A stretch of DNA of 64,000 nt. Source: Symmetrospora coprosmae. Taxonomy: Eukaryota; Basidiomycota; Cystobasidiomycetes; Symmetrosporaceae. The stretch spans positions 551,827-615,826 of the forward strand of contig VUYT01000011.1 in NCBI GenBank assembly GCA_008802785.1, in the 5' to 3' direction. Of the stretch, positions 57,959 to 64,000 are shown piece by piece; position 1 is the first letter of the stretch, and the number at the start of each line of letters is the position of its first letter. Position numbers and translations under genes: made by a program. The notes below the pieces were generated by a model, which saw only the letters and a list, made by a program, of their open reading frames with translations, did not search any database and was not told where the DNA came from.

Positions 57959-60343
57959 ATGTTTCACCATCGTCGCCCTTCGACTACGCCCCCCGCTGCC
58001 AAGAGAGTCGCTACTACTCACCCGGGCGCGACAACAGCCTCGGCCCTTGGGAAGAATCTGCCACCTCGAGACATCTGGCAGCCAGTGAGTGTAGCATCGG
58101 CTTCGCGGTTCTATCGCCGGAAGGAGTTGAGCTGAAATCGCATGATAGTGTTTCGTGACCACGGATCAGAACGGGCTCATCACATGTAGCTTTGGCAACG
58201 GGATGCGCTTTGCGGATATGGACTCTTCCCGCGTCAGGATCGCAATCATCCATCTCTCGCAGAATGCGATATCACGACCGACCACAATGCAGATAGACCT
58301 TCGGTGCGATGCGACGGGAGTCGTAATCATCCGGGGTGAGGGCTTCATGGTACGATCTCGCGACCCAGCCTTCAAGCCGCCATCGGTCTCTACCGCAGAC
58401 TGGACTGGGTACTTCCATGTCTCATTCGATTCTCCACAGGCGCAAAGCTCTACACGACGCGCGCCATCGGCACCGGGGACCCCGCGGAGACCCTCTCCAG
58501 AAGTGCAGTCTGATGCGCGAATCCGTACGCCAGCGCCACAGGCGTCAACATTCATGCGTAGATCACCGTCCGCGCCAGCAACGCTGCGCCAGCCATCTTC
58601 GGCACGCCCAGGTGCTTCTGGCAGCACTGCTGCATCCTATCCGAGTGCCGGACCGCTTTCACGGTCAGTTAGTCCAGCTACAGCTTCAATGCGAGGTCCT
58701 CAGCCCCCTCGCGCCATGTATAACGCACCTCAAGCTTCGTTACATGCCGGCACACCCATACGTGGAACCAATAGGGCCTGGTACGATGTATGTGTTGGGC
58801 TTACCGTACAGTGGCTGAAGATGCTCGCTGATGTTCGCGCCACCGTCGTATCAGATCCAGGTAGTGACTCAGGGCACGGTTGTACAAGCGCTGTCACTCG
58901 GAAACCAGAACGACTTGCGTGGATACGACGTCGATTGGCATGGGGCATACAGCGGGCTCATCGAGACAATACGGAATCGCCCCTCCAATGGAAGATTGCT
59001 GTCAACTTCTCCTGCACAGATACAGGTCGATCGCTCTCTAACCTCGAACAAACGGGTCGTGAGGCAGTTCCGATGCAAGACCAACGCTCGAGTGCAGCAC
59101 TGGAAGATTTACTCATTGGAGCCCCACATCGGAACAACGTTAGATAGCCAGCCTGCTACGGGAGAGCATGCCGCGACTCCGGCAGGGTCCACAGGCAAAG
59201 GCAAGGCAGTCCAAACGACAAGCGGTCGAACGTCTCGATCTGGCCCTCCGACCCGCGACCCGGACAGCCTTGGACCACAGCCTCTTCGCGCCTCGTCTAA
59301 TGTTCCTCAGGCTGCACTCGATTCTGGAATCCCTGTAAACACCGAACTGGGCAGCTGGCATGACGTACGTTCGAGAGGTCCCTGCATGGCGATCGATAAT
59401 CTTCTTGCCTGACTTTCGAAGCCTACAGATTGATATACAGGTCACGCAAGACCCGACACTCGGTTGGCGTATCACACTTTCGCTCGATCGTCGAACTTCC
59501 TTGGTCGACTGGACGCTGGACTGGCGTGGGGCCTATGCCTGGCTCACTCAAAAGCTGCTGAAGCGCAGCTCCAGAGACCGATTAGGAGCGGACTCTCCTG
59601 CTCAAATACAGGTGGACCAGAGACTGAATTCGATGGGTGGGCGTATCGTGAGGCGATTCCGATGCAAAACGAGACCCAACACCAGGGATTGGACACACTA
59701 CATACTGCCGGAACCACCACTCGGCACGGGTGCGTTTACCCAATCGACCTCCATCGAAAGCGTCGAACCTTCAGGTCTGTCCAAGGGCAAAGAGAGGAAG
59801 CACGCTCTATCGGTTAGTGTATCGCCTTCTCGTACTGGCTCGCCTTCTCGCAGCGCGAACGGCCCGCAGCCGCCCAAAGCCACGGGCGAAAGGCCATCTC
59901 AGCACCAACAAGACAGCAAGCTGCTAGCCAGTCAGGGACAAATCACGTTCCATAAGGTCTGTCTTGGCTGATGACTCTAGACAGATCTTCGAGCATGGAG
60001 CATGATCGCGATCTGGCTGACATGGTCTGAGTTTCGCATCTCTTGCCGACAGATCTGGCTCAAGCTCCGGGAGAATGGCGAGCCCTATCTGTCGCTGGAC
60101 GAGTCCAGGTTCCTACCAGGGTGGACGGTAGACTGGCACGACTGTTACCCGGCTGTCCTGATCACCCTGCGGCGGATGAGGCAGGAGCGCGGCTGGACGG
60201 AAGACACGGAGTTCCGCATCGGGCTCACTTGGGTGGATGACGAGAGCCAACCACGTCGTGTCACCAAAATCCAGTACATACCAAACCCCGCCAGAAGAAA
60301 TTGGCAAGAATTGCCAGTCAAAGGTCTCGCCGAGAGGCAGTAG
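57959..60343 (+). CDS. Tandem paralogue A: unknown protein with N-domain plus three repeats of an undescribed domain
   Basis: Exons 57959-58084, 58149-58787, 58855-59364, 59429-59956 and 60053-60343 are all phase 0 and give 697 residues. Exon 1 is basic and Pro/Thr-rich. Exon 2 starts with an N-terminal domain containing CDATGVVIIRGEGFMVRS, followed by a Ser/Pro-rich linker. Exons 3, 4 and 5 each begin with one copy of a repeat domain of about 80-95 residues: a strand beginning I-x-[VLI], then LSL, a core L-x-G-[WY] or L-V-D-W, a conserved W six or so residues later, Y, and after a variable loop an [AF]-x-I-x-[VL] strand and a late W. Linkers in exons 3 and 4 again carry GPQP followed by a Trp-His-Asp or Phe-His-Lys end. 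No signal peptide or TM is seen. I know no family that matches; function is unknown. Confidence 0.78.
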
Positions 60344-61339
60344 GTGTCGGATTCTCGCGCTCTCGCGGGGCTGCTTTGAAGCGGGGGATCAGGGGTGGGA
60401 GTGATCCTTTCACTAAGATCCGATATCGAGGCTCTTACAAGTGGCAAGAGCCCCTCCTGTAGGTCTGGAGAGCAGGCTGACAGCCTAGCCAGGCGAGCTA
60501 TGCCATTCCCCTAAATATGAAACCCCTAGATGCGCATTGCTCCCTTCGGACCGTGTTGTACACTGTCTGCAAATGTGCCCACGCACATGCTGCGATGTTA
60601 GCGTGAGCCCTCTGGTCTTTCGTGGTCGAATGTCCCCTTTGCTACCAAGAGCTGCGTGACCTCGTCACTTGCGCGCTGCAGGCTGCACTGTGAGAGCTCG
60701 ATGACAGTAGACATCGCTTGTGATCCCCTCACTTGCAAGTGGCAATGCGACCTGGTGCAGGGCCGCCACTGAGGTCGGCCGGCTCTCATGCTCTAGTCAA
60801 CCCGTCAGACTTCGACGAACGAGCAGAACAGCAGTACTGCATGCATGGGAACTGCTCACCGCAAGTAGCATACTCGATAGCGTGCCCTGGCTGACCAAGT
60901 TTTTATCTCACAGCGTTCACACTCCTCGCGTCAACTGACCTGAAACGCACCGACTGACTGTCCCGCAGATCCGGTTCCCGCAGATCCGCGCTCACTGCCA
61001 CAACTAGCTGCCGGCTTGTCCGCTGTCTGCGCGTGACGTGCATCCGGCAGACCAGTCAGCATGCAAGACCCTTTGAGCGTCTGTTGCCACCACATCGCCG
61101 CGACTCCCCAGAGCCATGAACGGGTCGCGCGATGCGTCCCTCCGTGTCGGCCAAGGCCTGACTGGCTCTGCGACTGTCGACTGGCAACTCTGCACACGAC
61201 GACTACAAAAGCTACCTGCTCTGCTTTTCGCTTTCTGCCTCGGCTCTGCGATCCTCGTCCGTCACTGAGTCAAATCGCACTTCCCCGATCTACGTACCCT
61301 GACACGCCCGCCCACATCCCTCTGCGTCGACTCGTGATC
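60344..61339. promoter_or_regulatory. Intergenic region between the tandem paralogues
   Basis: These 996 bp hold the 3' flank of paralogue A and the promoter of B. The decamer CAAGTGGCAA occurs at 60438-60447 and 60736-60745, the second overlapping the palindrome ACTTGCAAGT (60731-60740). The duplicated block described separately lies at 61061-61172. No gene or domain remnant is visible. Confidence 0.5.
61061..61172 (+). repeat. Duplicated upstream block, copy 2
   Basis: This is the counterpart of 57695-57812, lying about 170 bp upstream of the paralogue B start codon, in the same orientation. Confidence 0.85.
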
Positions 61340-63908
61340 ATGTCTGGAATGCGGTCATCATCATCACCCTCGCCGCCACGAAAGCGCGTAGACGTACGCA
61401 AGTCTCCGGAGGCGGAGAATATCGACTTGCAATCCCGGCTTAGCGATACGACGTGGCTACCTGTGAGTTGTATTAGGGAGATTTTGGCGGTCCTACCCTA
61501 ATCTGGCAAGGTTGACAATGCCATTCTGCAGGCTTCGGTCAAACCTCGGGTTGTGGGCAATCCAGCGACCTTACAGTACTTCTTCACGGGCATCCTTCGG
61601 ATCCCTCTGCATCAGCAGGCCTATGTGCAGAATGCGCTGGCGGGCCTCTGGCAGCAGGTCAGTGCCGAGACGCTGCACGTAGCTGTACTTTGCGACCGAG
61701 CCAGCGGCGCTCTTGTCATTCGCCGCGGTGGCTTCACCGTCCGGAGCACCCATGCAGAACTCCATCCGCTACATGTGGCCCAGAACTTCCAGTTCGACGT
61801 AAACTTGGTTCCGGTCGTGCCAACCGCACCGCGAGCATCACCGCCTGTACAGGCAGGTGCACCTCGACCGCCGGCACAGCCGACGTCCGGTCGGCCTCCG
61901 AACTATGCATCCGCACATTCGCGACAAGCGACGCCAACAGGCGGGCCATCTGCACGACCTCACTCTGATGGGTCTGCTGGTTCACAGCCTCCACAGCCGC
62001 TGAACATGCCTGGAATGCAACGCGATAGTTCGCAGCTAGGACAACAGCCCTGCATCGTATTTCAGCACGCGTGTGCTTGGCACGAAGTGAGTCGCTGTCA
62101 AAACCGGAGTGGATCAAATGAGCTGCGCGAGATCTTCTGCGGCAGGCTGGAGATACTGACCATGTTCGCTGGTTGCAGATATCTGCAGTGCGGCCTATGG
62201 CTGGCGGACCCATCACACTGTCATTACGCGGCAACACCACACTGCGTGGATGGCAGCTGGAGTGGAGAGACCAGTATCCGCAGCTATTGCGAGCGCTTTC
62301 GGACGAGTACAAAGGAAAGCGTTCCTCAAAAGTCGTACCAACAGTCGAGATCTGCGTAACGGTGGCCGGGCCTCGGACTGTCCTGCGAGCGAGATGGAAG
62401 TCAGATCGGTCTGGTCAACGGTGGCGGAGGGAGATCGGCCTTGTGGCGACCGGTCAGCCAGCACCCAGGCCCCAGCCCGTGCCTGCGACCGAACGTTCGT
62501 CTCCTGCTGCAGTGGCGCCACAGCTATCGGCAGGCGTACAGCCATCCGGACCACGGCCTCTTTCCACTACCCCTCTCAGATGCGCGGGGTTGGCACCTAG
62601 CTCGGCACCGAGCTCTAGCGCTAGCGCTGCGCCCCGCCGGACCAGCCCTCCTCGAACATCTCAGTACACCGCCATTCAAGACGATGGTCCGCAACCGCCA
62701 GCGTGGGATGACCCGACCCAACGCGCCCCTATTCCTCAGGGCTGGCAGCCAGCCACATCTAGCTGGCACGGCGTGAGTAGTTATGACCCTGATCGCCACG
62801 TATTGCCCAGCTCTTCTTGATGCCAGCTGAAGAGACGGTGGCTGATCGATGCTTTTCCAGATGACGGTCTGGCGGTCAGGACAAGACAACTCTATCTCCC
62901 TCTCCTTGCAGGACAATGTCTCTTTACGAGGGTACCGCTTGGTCTGGAATCACAAGTTCCGGGCATTATTGGACGAGCTCGACAGGGATCATCGGAGCCC
63001 AGAGACGAGGAGATATGTCCCTATGGTCCAAATCTGCGTGTCGGACAGCGAGCCGCGAACGGTTCACTACGCACAATGGAAGAAGCCGGGCTCAAATAGG
63101 TGGAGAAGAACGCTGACCCTGGTAACTCTGACTGCCACGGCTGGTGCATCCTCTTTCTCTTCGCTTCGGCCTATGGCAGCACCATCATCCGCAAACGCAG
63201 TAGGCCGGACAGGCCCTTTATCCGCAGGGTCCGAAGCGACTGGCTACAGGTCCGCAGTCTCGGGACAGGAAGCGCCTGGTGGAGGGCCGCCACCTGCGCC
63301 TGCCGCGCAATCTGCGCCAGGCTCTGGCAATGCGGCCACTTCTTCACGACCTGACAAAGGAAAGGCTCCACTGTATCCACCGTACAGTCAGGCGCCTGCC
63401 GCTCGGCCACTGCAGTCTAGCTCTCCACCTCCCCTGCAACCGCCAAGCGTGTCCGAACCGAGGAATCGCCCTGGCATCGAGGCTGGCGAGTTGGCTATTG
63501 ACGATTTGAGCGCTAAGTGGCACAGCGTAAGCTCGTTTCAACTGATACCTCAGGGTATTGCGGGCCTGCTTCATAACGCTGGCCATTTTCGGGTGCTCCA
63601 CTTCGCAGATCTGGATCGACTCGAACGGGTCTGACCCTAATCGAGGCGGCAACAAGTCATTGCTTTCGCTTCGTCAATCTACGACCCTGCAAGGATGGAG
63701 ACTGGAATGGGGTGAAAGCTACCCAGCTCTGATACGCAAGATTAGAGGCAAACGAGCCGGGAACTGGCTCGATGGAGATTCCCTTCTTCAGATCAAAGTC
63801 AGCCGCAACGTCGATCCGGCAGGAGCACGCCGTGTAAGTCACCTGCGCTTCAAGGAGGAGGCGGACAGGATAGCATGGACAGTGTGGGATTTCGCCAGGG
63901 ATCTTTGA
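61340..63908 (+). CDS. Tandem paralogue B: unknown protein with N-domain plus three repeats of an undescribed domain
   Basis: Exons 61340-61462, 61532-62086, 62179-62772, 62861-63526 and 63609-63908 are all phase 0 and give 745 residues. The layout mirrors paralogue A exon for exon. Exon 1 is a basic leader with RKRVDVRK, ending TTWLP. Exon 2 is an N-terminal domain with CDRASGALVIRRGGFTVRS and a Pro/Ser linker. Exons 3-5 each begin with a repeat domain (LSLRGNTTLRGWQLEW; LSLQDNVSLRGYRLVW; LSLRQSTTLQGWRLEW). The three copies in B are more alike than those in A. Linkers contain GPQPP and K-G-K-A motifs and end in a Trp-His pair just before the intron. No signal peptide, TM or catalytic motif is evident. 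The gene ends 92 bp before the window edge, so further copies could lie beyond. Confidence 0.8.
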
Positions 63909-64000
63909 CCTTCTTGCCAGATCCACTACGGGCAATCGGGCTTCACTTATTAGTGAATGATGGGGAAAGTGAAACCGGCGCACTTTCGTGTCACTTCCGA

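Overview
This window is nuclear DNA of a fungus, most likely a basidiomycete and plausibly from the smut side (Ustilaginomycotina). The evidence is GC-rich sequence, tightly packed genes on both strands, many short introns (mostly 50-110 nt, GTGAGT/GTGCGT donors, CTGAC-like branch sites), and a set of eukaryotic housekeeping and fungal regulatory genes. The taxonomic call is inference. I support 24 protein-coding genes, and I see no tRNA, rRNA, transposon or CRISPR array. Coordinates given as exon joins were assembled by hand so that reading frames stay in phase.

Layout. 0-6.7 kb: an RNA-silencing RNA-dependent RNA polymerase and signal peptidase subunit SPC3. 6.7-16.5 kb: a saccharopine dehydrogenase-like oxidoreductase, an F-box protein, a kappa-class glutathione transferase and a large Ser/Thr kinase. 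16.9-27.7 kb: a minus-strand run with the mitochondrial succinate-fumarate carrier SFC1, CTP synthase, exocyst SEC5, a DUF1349 protein and a BTB protein. 29-40.7 kb: a plus-strand run with a WW-domain protein, a small unknown protein, a PTC7-like PP2C phosphatase and the Zn2Cys6/PAS gluconeogenesis regulator ERT1. 41-50 kb: RIC8, YAF9, a cyclin K/Ctk2-like cyclin and an HMG-box transcription factor with a 1.7 kb non-coding upstream region. 51.6-57.3 kb: two convergent multi-pass membrane proteins of unknown function (the first with a 6-7 TM, GPCR-like layout) and the complex I 9.5 kDa subunit.

The most unusual part is 57.3-63.9 kb. Two tandem paralogous genes encode proteins I cannot assign to any known family. 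Each has an N-terminal domain and three copies of an ~80-95-residue domain with an LSL...L-x-G-[WY]...W core. The copies are separated by Ser/Pro-rich linkers, and every copy starts exactly at a phase-0 intron. Their upstream regions share a duplicated block, so the pair looks like a tandem duplication built on older module-by-module exon duplication.

Connections between neighbours are mostly thematic: ERT1 and SFC1 both belong to growth on non-fermentable carbon; RIC8, the GPCR-like protein and the HMG-box factor could fit signalling or mating, but nothing in the sequence shows that they work together.
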